DNA from: DASPSR01 sp035516175
GTDB lineage: Bacteria; Nitrospirota; UBA9217
Assembly: GCA_035516175.1 (NCBI GenBank)
Contig: DATJAO010000004.1
Coordinates: 1-35,188 of the forward strand
Direction: 5' to 3'
Length of the DNA: 35,188 nucleotides
This document shows positions 15,828-24,702 of this stretch, in pieces (position 1 is the first letter of the stretch; each line of letters begins with the position of its first letter). The notes beneath the pieces were generated by a model that was not told the DNA's origin, did no database searches, and saw nothing but the letters and a program-made list of their open reading frames with translations. Position numbers and translations under genes: made by a program.

Positions 15828-17333
15828 TCAGACCATGAGCACTTCGTACTGTTCCTGGTGCAGGTTCGGGTCGGCCTTGATAACGATCTTCTTCTGAAAT
15901 TCCTTTTCCAGTTCCTCGACACCCTGCCGTTCCTCATCATACATCATGTCGGCCACCACGGAGTTTACTGTGACGAGCGCCTTCTTTTCGTCAGCGCCGG
16001 TGAAAGCCCTCCGGATCTCCCGGAACACCTCATAGCAGACAGTACGGGCCGACTTCACGTATCCGCGGCCGTCGCAGTAAGGGCAAGGCTCGCAGAGGGT
16101 GCGACCGAGGCTATCGCGGATCCGTTTGCGCGTCATCTCTATGAGCCCGATCGGCGAGATGTGCGATATGGTTGTCTTTGCCTTGTCGCTGGATAGCGCC
16201 TCCTGGAGGGCCGAGTACACTTTGCGGCGGTTGTCCTCCCGCTCCATGTCGATGAAATCGAGGATGATGATACCGCCGATATTCCTGAGCCGGAGCTGGT
16301 ACGCAATCTCCCGCACGGCCTCGAGGTTGGTCTTCAAGATCGTGTCCTCCAGGGACCGCTTACCCACGTACCGACCGGTGTTGACATCGATCGTGGTAAG
16401 CGCTTCGGTCTGGTCAATGATGATGTACCCCCCGGACTTGAGCCAGACTTTTCTGCCGAGGGCGCGCGAGATCTCAATTTCCACGCCGTAATGCTCGAAA
16501 ATCGGCTCGTCTCCGTCGTACGGTTTCACGCGCCTGCTGAGCTGAGGGATGTAGGAATCGACGAACTCCTTGACCCGTTGGTATTCGTCGGGCGAGTCGA
16601 TCACCATTTTGTCCACGTCCCGGGTAAAGACATCGCGGATCACCCGGAAAACAAGGTCGAGCTCATTATGGAGAAGGGCCGGCGCAGAGGTCTTTTCTTT
16701 CTTGCGCAGGACGTTCTCCCACAGCCGGGCGAGGAATTCTATGTCCGCGGTAAACTCTTCCTCGCTCCTGCCCTGGCTGGCAGTCCTGATGATGTAGCCC
16801 GTATTCGGTTTGCGGAGCCGGTCAACGATCTCGCGGAACCTCTTTCGTTCTTCTCCGTTCTCGATGCGGCGCGAAACCCCAATATGGTTGACGCCAGGCA
16901 TCATGACGAGATAGCGTCCAGGAATGCTGATGTAGGTGGTCACACGCGCACCCTTGGTGCTGATTGGCTCTTTAGAAACCTGGACCAGTATCTCCTGACC
17001 TTCCTGCAGAAGGTCCTCTATCTGATTGGAATGAGAGCGCTTCCTCTTGGGTTCAACCTCGAGCTCAAGGCCCTCATCATCCATCATCGGCGCATACTCA
17101 GAGGTGCTGTCAAACACGTCGCCTACATAGAGAAAGGCCGACTTCTCCAGCCCGATATCCACGAAAGCCGCCTGCATTCCGGGCAGGACCTTCATGACCC
17201 GGCCTTTATAGACATTACCGGCGATGCCGCGGTCCTTCTTGCGGTCGATATAAATTTCCGTGACCAGTCCGTTCTCCAACAGGGCAACGCGGGTCTCTTC
17301 CCGGCCTGCATTCACGATGATCTCAGATGGCAT
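15828..17333 (-). CDS. rng: Ribonuclease G (RNase E/G family)
   Basis: This 501-residue endoribonuclease processes rRNA 5' ends and decays mRNA. An S1 RNA-binding domain occupies about 37-125. The DNase I-like catalytic part has the metal-binding aspartates D316 (TIDVNTG) and D359 (ILDFIDM), spaced 43 residues apart as in RNase E. The zinc-link cysteines are C417 and C420 (CPYC). There is no long C-terminal degradosome tail, so it is RNase G-like. The start is ATG at 17333 with GAGGAG about six bases upstream. It is the last gene of the minus-strand block and is separated from the radical SAM gene by an opposite-strand GGDEF gene. Confidence 0.95.
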   Translation of the reverse strand: MPSEIIVNAGREETRVALLENGLVTEIYIDRKKDRGIAGNVYKGRVMKVLPGMQAAFVDIGLEKSAFLYVGDVFDSTSEYAPMMDDEGLELEVEPKRKRSHSNQIEDLLQEGQEILVQVSKEPISTKGARVTTYISIPGRYLVMMPGVNHIGVSRRIENGEERKRFREIVDRLRKPNTGYIIRTASQGRSEEEFTADIEFLARLWENVLRKKEKTSAPALLHNELDLVFRVIRDVFTRDVDKMVIDSPDEYQRVKEFVDSYIPQLSRRVKPYDGDEPIFEHYGVEIEISRALGRKVWLKSGGYIIIDQTEALTTIDVNTGRYVGKRSLEDTILKTNLEAVREIAYQLRLRNIGGIIILDFIDMEREDNRRKVYSALQEALSSDKAKTTISHISPIGLIEMTRKRIRDSLGRTLCEPCPYCDGRGYVKSARTVCYEVFREIRRAFTGADEKKALVTVNSVVADMMYDEERQGVEELEKEFQKKIVIKADPNLHQEQYEVLMV

Positions 17334-17369
17334 AATCTCTCCTCAAACGATTTTATGTCCTAAAACTAT

Positions 17370-17396
17370 TTTATAATAGTACAGAATTTAATACAA
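17370..17396 (-). promoter_or_regulatory. Possible promoter of rng
   Basis: On the minus strand TTGTAT (17396-17391), a short 15-nt spacer and TATAAA (17375-17370) precede rng by about 40 nt. It would give rng its own transcription start now that the operon is interrupted upstream. Confidence 0.3.
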
Positions 17397-17484
17397 GAAT
17401 TAAAAGTCTCCAGGTGCAGAGAATGTCCGGAAATTACATCATCATAAATATAAAAAGAGGCCTATAAGGATATGGCATAATTTT

Positions 17485-17500
17485 TGGCATTAAATTTGCT
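17485..17500 (+). promoter_or_regulatory. Sigma-54-like (-24/-12) promoter of the GGDEF gene
   Basis: TGGCATTAAATTTGCT has GG at 17486-17487 and GC at 17498-17499. This is the exact 12-base spacing of the -24/-12 elements (consensus TGGCAC-N5-TTGC), with TGGCA and TTGCT intact. Transcription would start near 17511, only 7 nt before the annotated ATG and about 30 nt before a second in-frame ATG at 17542. Confidence 0.45.
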
Positions 17501-17517
17501 TTATAAAATACAACTAT

Positions 17518-18618
17518 ATGTTAAGTAAAACTAAAAAGATTATGAAAGAGGCCGTAGCAACGCTGCATCTCGGGTATAGGATCACCCGCGGTATTGATTA
17601 CAGGACATTAAGCGCATATATCCTGAAGATTAACCAGTATAAAGATATAGATGAAATCCTCATTGAGGCTTCTCGATGCTTGAAAGACATTCTAGATTGC
17701 GAACTATTTGGTTTTGTTATCAAAAATGGTACCTCTGTGGATTTATGGATAGAACCTCGAGTTCACACAACCTCTTTTATTGAGTTCTTAAGGAAAGAGT
17801 TCAATAGCCAAATTATTGACTGTACTGTTCATGATTTAGGCAAAAAAACTGGAGATAATTGTCATAATTATGACACTTTAAACATGAGCAGAATTATATC
17901 ATATCGGGTGACGGAAAATAATATCATTTCGAGACTTTATATCCAGCCTAAAAGAAACATGCATAATTATCACAGCACTATCGTCAACGCGGTCATAGGC
18001 TCCATCAGCATTGCGCTGGAAAACACCTTGAACATAAATCAACTCAAAACTGCCGCAACGGTTGATCCGCTCACTAATTGTTATAATCGGAGAGCTTTGG
18101 ACAGCTTAATTACCAGCGATATCTTCTACGCCAAGCGGTACTGCACCGACCTTTCGGTCATCATGATCGATTTGGATAATTTTAAGAAGATAAACGATGT
18201 GCATGGGCACCATGCGGGCGATGCCGTTTTGAAGGAAATCTGTACGCTGCTGCCTGCGCTGGTCAGAAAATCTGATTACCTTGCACGATACGGGGGAGAA
18301 GAGTTCGTGCTGGTCCTTCCAGATACGACACTATACAGCGCTGTCAAGCTTGCGGAAAAGCTCAGAAAAAAAATCGAGATGCATGAGACCCATCTCAGTG
18401 ATAAGGGCATCAAGGTAACAGCGAGTTTTGGCGTGGCAAGCCTTGAAAACAAACCGGATGGTGGCAGCCTTTTACGGGAAGCCGATGAGAGGCTGTACAC
18501 AGCCAAGGCGATAGGCAAAAACTGCGTTGTTCCGGGGTTGTTGCCCTGTTTCGCCGACAGAGCATTTATATCGAAAGATCATGCGAACAAATACGCAAAT
18601 GCCATCAGGGTAATATAG
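17518..18618 (+). CDS. GAF-like/GGDEF diguanylate cyclase
   Basis: This 366-residue soluble protein should make c-di-GMP from two GTP. The N-terminal ~170 residues look like a divergent GAF-type sensor. A helical linker leads to the GGDEF domain (about 183-345), with the catalytic signature GGEEF at 259-263 and an RxxD inhibitory site (RKSD) five residues before it, so product feedback is likely. There are no membrane segments. The first half of the gene is clearly AT-richer than the second half and than its neighbours. No Shine-Dalgarno is evident at ATG 17518, and ATG 17542 is an alternative start. The gene lies on the opposite strand between radical SAM and rng, genes that are usually adjacent, which suggests insertion. 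Confidence 0.9.
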   Translation: MLSKTKKIMKEAVATLHLGYRITRGIDYRTLSAYILKINQYKDIDEILIEASRCLKDILDCELFGFVIKNGTSVDLWIEPRVHTTSFIEFLRKEFNSQIIDCTVHDLGKKTGDNCHNYDTLNMSRIISYRVTENNIISRLYIQPKRNMHNYHSTIVNAVIGSISIALENTLNINQLKTAATVDPLTNCYNRRALDSLITSDIFYAKRYCTDLSVIMIDLDNFKKINDVHGHHAGDAVLKEICTLLPALVRKSDYLARYGGEEFVLVLPDTTLYSAVKLAEKLRKKIEMHETHLSDKGIKVTASFGVASLENKPDGGSLLREADERLYTAKAIGKNCVVPGLLPCFADRAFISKDHANKYANAIRVI

Positions 18619-18667
18619 TGAGGAAGAATTTATCGACAACGACAAAAAATTCGTAAAATCGCTTATA

Positions 18668-21169
18668 TTAAACTTCAAGAGGATCCTGCCATATCCCCCT
18701 GTTGCTGTAATACATGCCGGTCCGTTTTACCCCGAACAATGCTGAATGATCTGAGCTCACGGCGAACAACTCTTGGATCACGTCCTGAACGCGCGGCCTG
18801 AACGGGTCTTTATCCAGTAGAATAATCGCGAGTTCGGCCATGTTGCCGATCCATTCTGCAGTAATTGATTCGATTCCTGGACGGATATCCTTTTGCCGGC
18901 CATCTTTCGTCACCATCACCGCGGCCCGGGACAAAAAATCTCCAACCCTGTGTCCAATATCATCGGCATATGCGGCCGGGACCATGACCTTATATTTGTG
19001 TCTGACGATGCTCCCGGAAAGGGACGGAGATCTTTTCGGAATAACCCTTGCCGCGAGGATCCTTATTCCCAAAGGCAGGGTAGTGTTCAGATTTTTGGTG
19101 ATCTGCTGGAGATCGATGAACGGGTCGGTCTCCATGTCTAGATACTCTGCTTCGCTCTCGATGCCTACGGAGAGCGCGGGACCGAAGGAGATCTTTGGGT
19201 GTGGGTTGAAACCGTGGGAGTACGCAATCGGCAATCCCGCCCTCACGGCCGCCCGGTGGAACAGCGTCATGAGGTCGAGGTGCGACAGGAAGCGGAGCCG
19301 TCCGGTTTTTGCATACTTGACCCTGATACGGGCGCTGATATCCTGCGGTGCCGAGTGCTTCATATGTATGTCTGGCAATGTTATCGGTTCGCTTTTTGTC
19401 TCAACAGCAGAAGCAGCCGGTTTTCCGAGTGATGGGGTTCCGCCGTCCCTGCATCCGATGCCGCACCGCTCGCACGCCACCCGGCAGTTCCCCGTGATCT
19501 CCGCCGCCACTGCGCGCCGGTATTCCCGCTTAAGGAATTCCGTGGTCACGCCGCTTTTTATGTGATCCCAGGGGAGCTCATCGTCAAGTTCGAATGCGCG
19601 GTAGGCATACGATGTGGGTTCCAGGCCGCACGCCTGGAACGCCTCTTGCCATGTTGTGAAGGAAAAACATTCTGTCCAACCGTCGAATCGGCAACCGCGT
19701 CGTACGGCTTCATCAATGACCTTGCCGATACTCCTGTCCCCCCGCGCAAATGCTCCTTCGAGCAGACTCATCTCCGGATTATGAGGTTTCATGGAGATCC
19801 CTTTTCGTCTCAGCCCATTCTCCAAGTAGGCATGCTTTGCCCTGATGTCCTCTCGTGTTGACTGTCCAAACCACTGGAACGGAGTATGTGGCTTCGGTAC
19901 GAACGTTGAGACGCTGATATTGAGCTGCACATGACGTTTGGAGGCTTTTTTGCCCAGTGCAAGGAGGTTGTGAGCAATCCTGATGATGCCGTCCAGATCC
20001 TCGTCCGTCTCTGTAGGGAGTCCTATCATAAAATAGAGCTTCAGGACGTTCCAGCCGCTTGCAAAGATGGTCTCTGCTGTGTCCATGAGATCGGTGTCGG
20101 TCACTGCCTTGTTGATTACACGGCGAAGGCGTTCCGTGCCTGCTTCCGGCGCAAGGGTGAAGCCGGTCTTGCGCACGCCTGCAATTGCACGGATCATATC
20201 CGAGGTGAGCGTCCCGATACGGAGCGAGGGGAGTGAGATGGAGATGAGGCTTTCCCGGTATCGGTTGACGAGGTCCTGCATAAGCGGCTGGATAAGGGAA
20301 TAATCGCCGGAGCTCAACGATGCGAGCGAAAGCTCGTCGTAACCCGTACAGGAGAGTGATTCGTGGAGCAGCGCTTTAACGCGTTCAGCGCTCCGTTCCC
20401 GGTAAGGCCGGTAGATGATTCCTGCCTGGCAGAAACGGCAGCCGCGTATGCAGCCGCGCGCCACCTCGATTGTGGCCCGATCGTGCACCGGCTTCATGAG
20501 TGGAAGGATTGGCTTGTTAGGGTATGCGGCGGATTCCAGGTCCTTGACGAATCTTCTCCGAACGGTTCTTTTCCCGAGGGCAGGCACGTAGAACCCTTCT
20601 CGCTGTGCAAGCGCCTCGAGGTATTTTCTCCTGGACGGATATTTTTGGCGGAACTCCACAATATCATGGACTGCTTCTTCTGCTTCGCCGATGAAGAAGG
20701 CATCGATAAAATCTGCAAGAGGCTCGGGGTTGACGGCACAAGGGCCGCCCGCGATGACCACAGGGTGACTGTCCGTGCGGTCTGATGAGAGCAGTGGTAT
20801 TTGGGCGAGTCCAAGCCCCGCTATGATGTTTGTGTACGACAGCTCATACTGGAGCGTAATGCCGATGATATCGAATTGGGAGAGAGGAAGGTTCGACTCA
20901 AGGCTCGTGAGCGGCCTCCCGGCGGCGCGCAGCCGCTGTTCGTAATCCGTCCACGGAGAGAACACTCGTTCGCATGCCGTGTCGTCCCTGTTGTTCAGGA
21001 TGTGGTAGAGTATCCGGAGCCCGAGATGTGACATCCCGATCTCATAGACATCGGGGAAAAAGAGGCAAACCTTGGTCCGTATCTTCGAGAGATCTTTACG
21101 TACGCTGTGGACCTCGGTGTTGATATATCGCGCTGGTTTCGCGACCAGCGGCAGGAAATCTTCAAGCAT
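18668..21169 (-). CDS. Fused B12-binding-like/radical SAM protein with C-terminal DUF2344 domain
   Basis: This 833-residue protein has three parts. An N-terminal cobalamin-binding-like domain (about 30-200) comes first. A radical SAM domain follows, with the [4Fe-4S] cysteines C240, C244 and C247 (CIRGCRFC) and a TLAPEAGTERLR SAM-binding segment. The C-terminal TIGR03936/DUF2344 domain (about 610-820) begins with RVKYAKTGRLRFLSHLD. This fused TIGR03960-type architecture is widespread, usually sits next to rng, and has no firmly assigned reaction; the link to RNase G suggests an RNA-related job. An extra cysteine cluster (CRVACERCGIGC) lies before the last domain. The start is ATG with AAGGAG four bases upstream. 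rodA is 103 nt upstream. Confidence 0.88.
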   Translation of the reverse strand: MLEDFLPLVAKPARYINTEVHSVRKDLSKIRTKVCLFFPDVYEIGMSHLGLRILYHILNNRDDTACERVFSPWTDYEQRLRAAGRPLTSLESNLPLSQFDIIGITLQYELSYTNIIAGLGLAQIPLLSSDRTDSHPVVIAGGPCAVNPEPLADFIDAFFIGEAEEAVHDIVEFRQKYPSRRKYLEALAQREGFYVPALGKRTVRRRFVKDLESAAYPNKPILPLMKPVHDRATIEVARGCIRGCRFCQAGIIYRPYRERSAERVKALLHESLSCTGYDELSLASLSSGDYSLIQPLMQDLVNRYRESLISISLPSLRIGTLTSDMIRAIAGVRKTGFTLAPEAGTERLRRVINKAVTDTDLMDTAETIFASGWNVLKLYFMIGLPTETDEDLDGIIRIAHNLLALGKKASKRHVQLNISVSTFVPKPHTPFQWFGQSTREDIRAKHAYLENGLRRKGISMKPHNPEMSLLEGAFARGDRSIGKVIDEAVRRGCRFDGWTECFSFTTWQEAFQACGLEPTSYAYRAFELDDELPWDHIKSGVTTEFLKREYRRAVAAEITGNCRVACERCGIGCRDGGTPSLGKPAASAVETKSEPITLPDIHMKHSAPQDISARIRVKYAKTGRLRFLSHLDLMTLFHRAAVRAGLPIAYSHGFNPHPKISFGPALSVGIESEAEYLDMETDPFIDLQQITKNLNTTLPLGIRILAARVIPKRSPSLSGSIVRHKYKVMVPAAYADDIGHRVGDFLSRAAVMVTKDGRQKDIRPGIESITAEWIGNMAELAIILLDKDPFRPRVQDVIQELFAVSSDHSALFGVKRTGMYYSNRGIWQDPLEV

Positions 21170-21242
21170 GGAACTCCTTTGAGATTACGGAGAGCATGGA
21201 GCTGAGAGCAAAGGGCAACCGGTTCCGGCAGCCGTTGCGCTA

Positions 21243-21268
21243 TTTCCTCCGCGCTGTGCGTCCTCGCA
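21243..21268 (-). repeat. Degenerate intergenic repeat, minus-strand copy
   Basis: Read on the minus strand, GAGGACGCACAGCGCGGAGG lies between rodA and the radical SAM gene and resembles the GGACGCAGAGAA copies in the dap region. Confidence 0.35.
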
Positions 21269-21272
21269 TTAT

Positions 21273-22403
21273 TTAATAGAACAACATAAACCGACGTGCT
21301 TGAATATTCAACAATAATCCCAGGGCGATGAAGGTGGTGATGGTGGAGGTCCCCCCATAGCTCACGAGGGGGAGTGGTACTCCCACGACCGGCACAATGC
21401 CAACGGCCATGCCCACGTTTATGAAAACGTAGAGCGATATCATGGAAACAATGCCGCCGGCCATGAGCACTCCGAGGCGGTCCTTTGCGTTTTTGGCTGT
21501 GTCTACGCCGACGAGGAGAAGGATCAGATACAGGAGAACCATGAGGCCCGTACCGATAAAGCCGCGTTCTTCCGCGATCACGGCAAAAATGAAATCGGTG
21601 TGGCGCTCAGGCAGAAACGCCATTTGGCTCTGAGTGCCTTGGCGGAAACCCTTGCCAAGAATCTGGCCCGAGCCCACGGCGATCTTGGACTGGTTCGCGT
21701 GGTAGCCGCTGCCGAGCGGGTCCGAACTCGGGTCAACGAACGCCCGTATCCGGTTCTGCTGGTACGGCTTTAATGATCCCCATATCTTATGCCGCAAAGG
21801 AGGAACGAGGAAGATCGCTGAGACAATCGTTACCCCGATGAGGATCATGATGAAGATTGAACGCATGCGGAGCCCTGCAATCATCACGATGAGGGCGGAG
21901 GTTAGGAGCAGCATGAGTGCCGTGCCGAGGTCGGGCTGCTTAAGTACGAGCGCAAGCGGAATCAGGACCATAACGCCGGGGATGGTCAGGTCTCGGAGGC
22001 CATAGCCGCCCCGCTTCGGGTCCTCTGCGAAATACCGGGCGAGGGCAAGTGTGAGTGAAAGCTTAGCGAACTCCGAGGGCTGGAACGCGAAGGGGCCGAT
22101 GGCGAGCCAACGCTGTGCTCCCATGCCGGTCCTCCCCATCACCATGACCAGGAGCAGGAGCAGAAGAGAAGTGGCATACAGAACATAGGCGTACCGCCCT
22201 ACGGTATGATAATCCGGAATAAGCGCAAGGAACATGATGATGGCGCCCATGGAAACCCAGATGAGCTGCTTGTAATACAGAGACGAAGGGCCTTTCGCTG
22301 TGTAGGTCGCACTGTAGACTGCCGAGAGCCCGATGAGCGCAATAGCGAATATGAGGCCGATCATGCCCCAAGGCAGATTAGCGAACCGTCTTTGGTCCAG
22401 CAT
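21273..22403 (-). CDS. rodA: Rod-shape peptidoglycan glycosyltransferase RodA
   Basis: This 376-residue polytopic SEDS-family protein polymerises lipid II glycan strands in the elongasome, partnered with PBP2. About ten hydrophobic segments can be seen. The conserved loop with the catalytic-region Asp (LKQPDLGTALM), the KGFRQGTQSQMAFLPERHTDFIFAVIAEE block and the C-terminal VGVPLPLVSYGGTS are all intact. The start is ATG at 22403 with GAGGAG about ten bases upstream. The reading frame overlaps the end of mrdA by 26 nt, indicating translational coupling. Confidence 0.97.
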   Translation of the reverse strand: MLDQRRFANLPWGMIGLIFAIALIGLSAVYSATYTAKGPSSLYYKQLIWVSMGAIIMFLALIPDYHTVGRYAYVLYATSLLLLLLVMVMGRTGMGAQRWLAIGPFAFQPSEFAKLSLTLALARYFAEDPKRGGYGLRDLTIPGVMVLIPLALVLKQPDLGTALMLLLTSALIVMIAGLRMRSIFIMILIGVTIVSAIFLVPPLRHKIWGSLKPYQQNRIRAFVDPSSDPLGSGYHANQSKIAVGSGQILGKGFRQGTQSQMAFLPERHTDFIFAVIAEERGFIGTGLMVLLYLILLLVGVDTAKNAKDRLGVLMAGGIVSMISLYVFINVGMAVGIVPVVGVPLPLVSYGGTSTITTFIALGLLLNIQARRFMLFY

Positions 22404-24189
22404 TTTTCATGTACTCCTCTATGACCCTTCGTGCTACCGGCGCCGCCGCGCCGCCACCATGCCCTCCGTGCTCTACGAGCACTGCAACGGCAATCTTCGG
22501 ATTGTCGACCGGAGCATATGCAATAAACCATGCATGATCCCGCGTATTCTCCGCAAGTTTTCTCCCGGGTATCTTTTGGGCGATCACCTGAGCGGTACCG
22601 GTCTTACCAGCCACAATCGCCAATGGGGTCTGGGCTCCGTGAGCTGTCCCATCAGGCTCGTTCACCACGCCGGCGAGCGCTTTCCTGATTTCTTCGAGTG
22701 CAGCCGGATCGAGCATGACCCGGTTTTTAAGTTCTGGTGAAAATGTTTTTACTGCGCCGGTTTCCCGGTTTCTGGTCATCTTTAGCAGTGTGGGGCGATA
22801 GAAATTTCCGCCATTGGCAATGGCGCTGATCATCTGGCAGGCCTGGATAGGGCTGACAAGTACGAAACCCTGCCCGATGGAATTGATGTAAGTGTCTCCC
22901 GGATACCACGGTTCCTTCGTTTTATTCTTCTTCCACTCCGTCGTGGGAATAAGTCCTGGTTTTTCTTCGGGCAGGGGGATACCAGTCAAGCTTCCATACC
23001 CCAGCTTTCTTGCATACTCGGCTATACGGTCCCATCCGATACGTTCACCCATGGTATAAAAGTAAACGTCACAGGACTCAACGAGCGCCTGATGAAACGA
23101 GACCGCCCCATGGCCTCCCTTTTTCCAACACCGGAAAGTGTGTTTGCCGCTCGTGATGTAACCTCTGCAATTGACCTTATCATCAAGCTTGATAATGCCC
23201 GACTCGAGGCCAGCTAGGGACACGATGATCTTGAACGTGGAGCCCGGTGGGTACACGCTCTGAATGGCCCGGTTATAAAGTGGATGGGTCGGATCGTTTG
23301 TGAGACGGGTCCAGTCCTTAGGCGCGATGCCCCGCGGGAACAAGTTCGGGTCGTAGGTAGGATGGCTCGCGAGCGCGAGTATCTCCCCTGTATTCGGGTC
23401 CATTGCGACCACAGCGCCCGCGCGGTCACCGAGCGCTTCCTCGGCCGCCTTCTGCACATCGAGGTCAATGGTTAGATAGATGTCCGTGCCGGGCCTGGGC
23501 TCTTCAATGCCGAGGTCTTTTACCTTTCTGCCTGCGGCGTTCACCTGGATCATCCTCCTGCCTGCGCTTCCGCGGAGATATTTGTCGTAAACCTTTTCCA
23601 GACCGCTCTGGCCAGTGAGGAGCCCGATGTCAGACTGTTCCTGTTTTCGTTGTGCCTGCGACACTTTTCCAATATAGCCGAGCTGGTGCGAGGCGAGACC
23701 CGCATAGGGATAATGTCTACGGTGCTCCGGTTCGATGATTGCACCGGGTAGGTCATCCTGATGAGCTTCCACGACGGCCACCTCGTCCCACGGGGCCTCT
23801 TCCCGTATTTTCACGGGATCGTATTTGGTCCGTACGGGAGCCGCATCAGCGAGCGCTGCGCGGATGGCTTCCGGACTAATTTTAACGATGGCCGATAGCT
23901 TGTTGATCGTGGCGTCGAGATCCTGTACATCTTCCGGAACGAGCGAAATGTCGAAGGCGAGCTCGTTCTCAACGATCGGTCTACCGCTACGGTCATAAAT
24001 GATGCCTCGCGGCGGCCTGATCTTCACCGGCCTGATCCGGTTGCTTTCCGCCTGATCGTAGTAGTATTCGCCTTTTATTGCCTGGAGGTACCACAGACGG
24101 ATAAAGAGGATAAGGGTGAAAAGGATAATGAACGCCGCCAGAAACGGGAGCCTTCTCTGGATATCGATGGGACTGTCCTGCTGGTACAT
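22378..24189 (-). CDS. mrdA: Penicillin-binding protein 2 (elongasome transpeptidase)
   Basis: This 603-residue class B PBP cross-links peptidoglycan in the lateral wall. It has an N-terminal transmembrane anchor (about 14-34) and the PBP dimerisation domain (about 50-220). The transpeptidase domain has the active-site STFK motif (Ser317-Lys320), SCD as the SxN-type motif and KTGTAQ. Length is normal. The start is ATG with AAGGAG six bases upstream, immediately after the mreD stop (TAGATG). Confidence 0.97.
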   Translation of the reverse strand: MYQQDSPIDIQRRLPFLAAFIILFTLILFIRLWYLQAIKGEYYYDQAESNRIRPVKIRPPRGIIYDRSGRPIVENELAFDISLVPEDVQDLDATINKLSAIVKISPEAIRAALADAAPVRTKYDPVKIREEAPWDEVAVVEAHQDDLPGAIIEPEHRRHYPYAGLASHQLGYIGKVSQAQRKQEQSDIGLLTGQSGLEKVYDKYLRGSAGRRMIQVNAAGRKVKDLGIEEPRPGTDIYLTIDLDVQKAAEEALGDRAGAVVAMDPNTGEILALASHPTYDPNLFPRGIAPKDWTRLTNDPTHPLYNRAIQSVYPPGSTFKIIVSLAGLESGIIKLDDKVNCRGYITSGKHTFRCWKKGGHGAVSFHQALVESCDVYFYTMGERIGWDRIAEYARKLGYGSLTGIPLPEEKPGLIPTTEWKKNKTKEPWYPGDTYINSIGQGFVLVSPIQACQMISAIANGGNFYRPTLLKMTRNRETGAVKTFSPELKNRVMLDPAALEEIRKALAGVVNEPDGTAHGAQTPLAIVAGKTGTAQVIAQKIPGRKLAENTRDHAWFIAYAPVDNPKIAVAVLVEHGGHGGGAAAPVARRVIEEYMKNAGPKTVR

Positions 24190-24702
24190 CTACAGCTCCT
24201 TCTGAAGGGCGTGCCGCTTCAGCGTGCTCAGGACGTTCCTGCTGCCGATGAACCGCAACAGGAGGATGCCTAGGACCCCTGTATAGAGCGCTTGCGGGAG
24301 CATGCTAGTAAAGAACATACTGAAGATCGGTACGGATCCGTAAATCACCTGCATGAACAAAGCGATGAAAAGCCCTTCTGCCAGGGAGAAAGCCGCCAGT
24401 AAGATAAGATTTGATGGACTCGATATGTCGAGCACCCTCCTGCCGAAGATGCCTGCAAACAGGCCTACCATTCCCAGCGTAAAGCCGTTCAAGCCGATGA
24501 AGCTCGCCGATCCGATATCCTGGACCAGGCCAATGCCGATGCCTGCGAGCGCAGCCTCTCCTGGCCCGGTGAGGAGCCCGATGATATAAATCACGGCTAG
24601 GGCAAAGTCAGGCTTGATGCCAGCCAAAGAAAGGCGGCTGAGCAGGCTCGCCTGAACAGGGATGATAAGCAGGAGGATGATGAAATAAATGCGGGGCTTC
24701 AT
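24190..24702 (-). CDS. mreD: Rod-shape determining protein MreD
   Basis: This 170-residue inner-membrane protein has about five or six hydrophobic segments and is a subunit of the Mre cell-shape complex. MreD sequences are poorly conserved. The assignment rests on size, hydrophobicity, the conserved PDF in the first loop (GIKPDFALAV) and GLVQDI, and above all its place between mreC and mrdA. It overlaps mreC by four bases (ATGA) and abuts mrdA. Confidence 0.92.
   Translation of the reverse strand: MKPRIYFIILLLIIPVQASLLSRLSLAGIKPDFALAVIYIIGLLTGPGEAALAGIGIGLVQDIGSASFIGLNGFTLGMVGLFAGIFGRRVLDISSPSNLILLAAFSLAEGLFIALFMQVIYGSVPIFSMFFTSMLPQALYTGVLGILLLRFIGSRNVLSTLKRHALQKEL

Noticed and set aside
16491..17363. 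290-codon open frame on the plus strand opposite rng
   Set aside because: It is antisense to the strongly supported RNase G gene and has no recognisable domain or ribosome site. Long antisense frames are expected in GC-rich genes.
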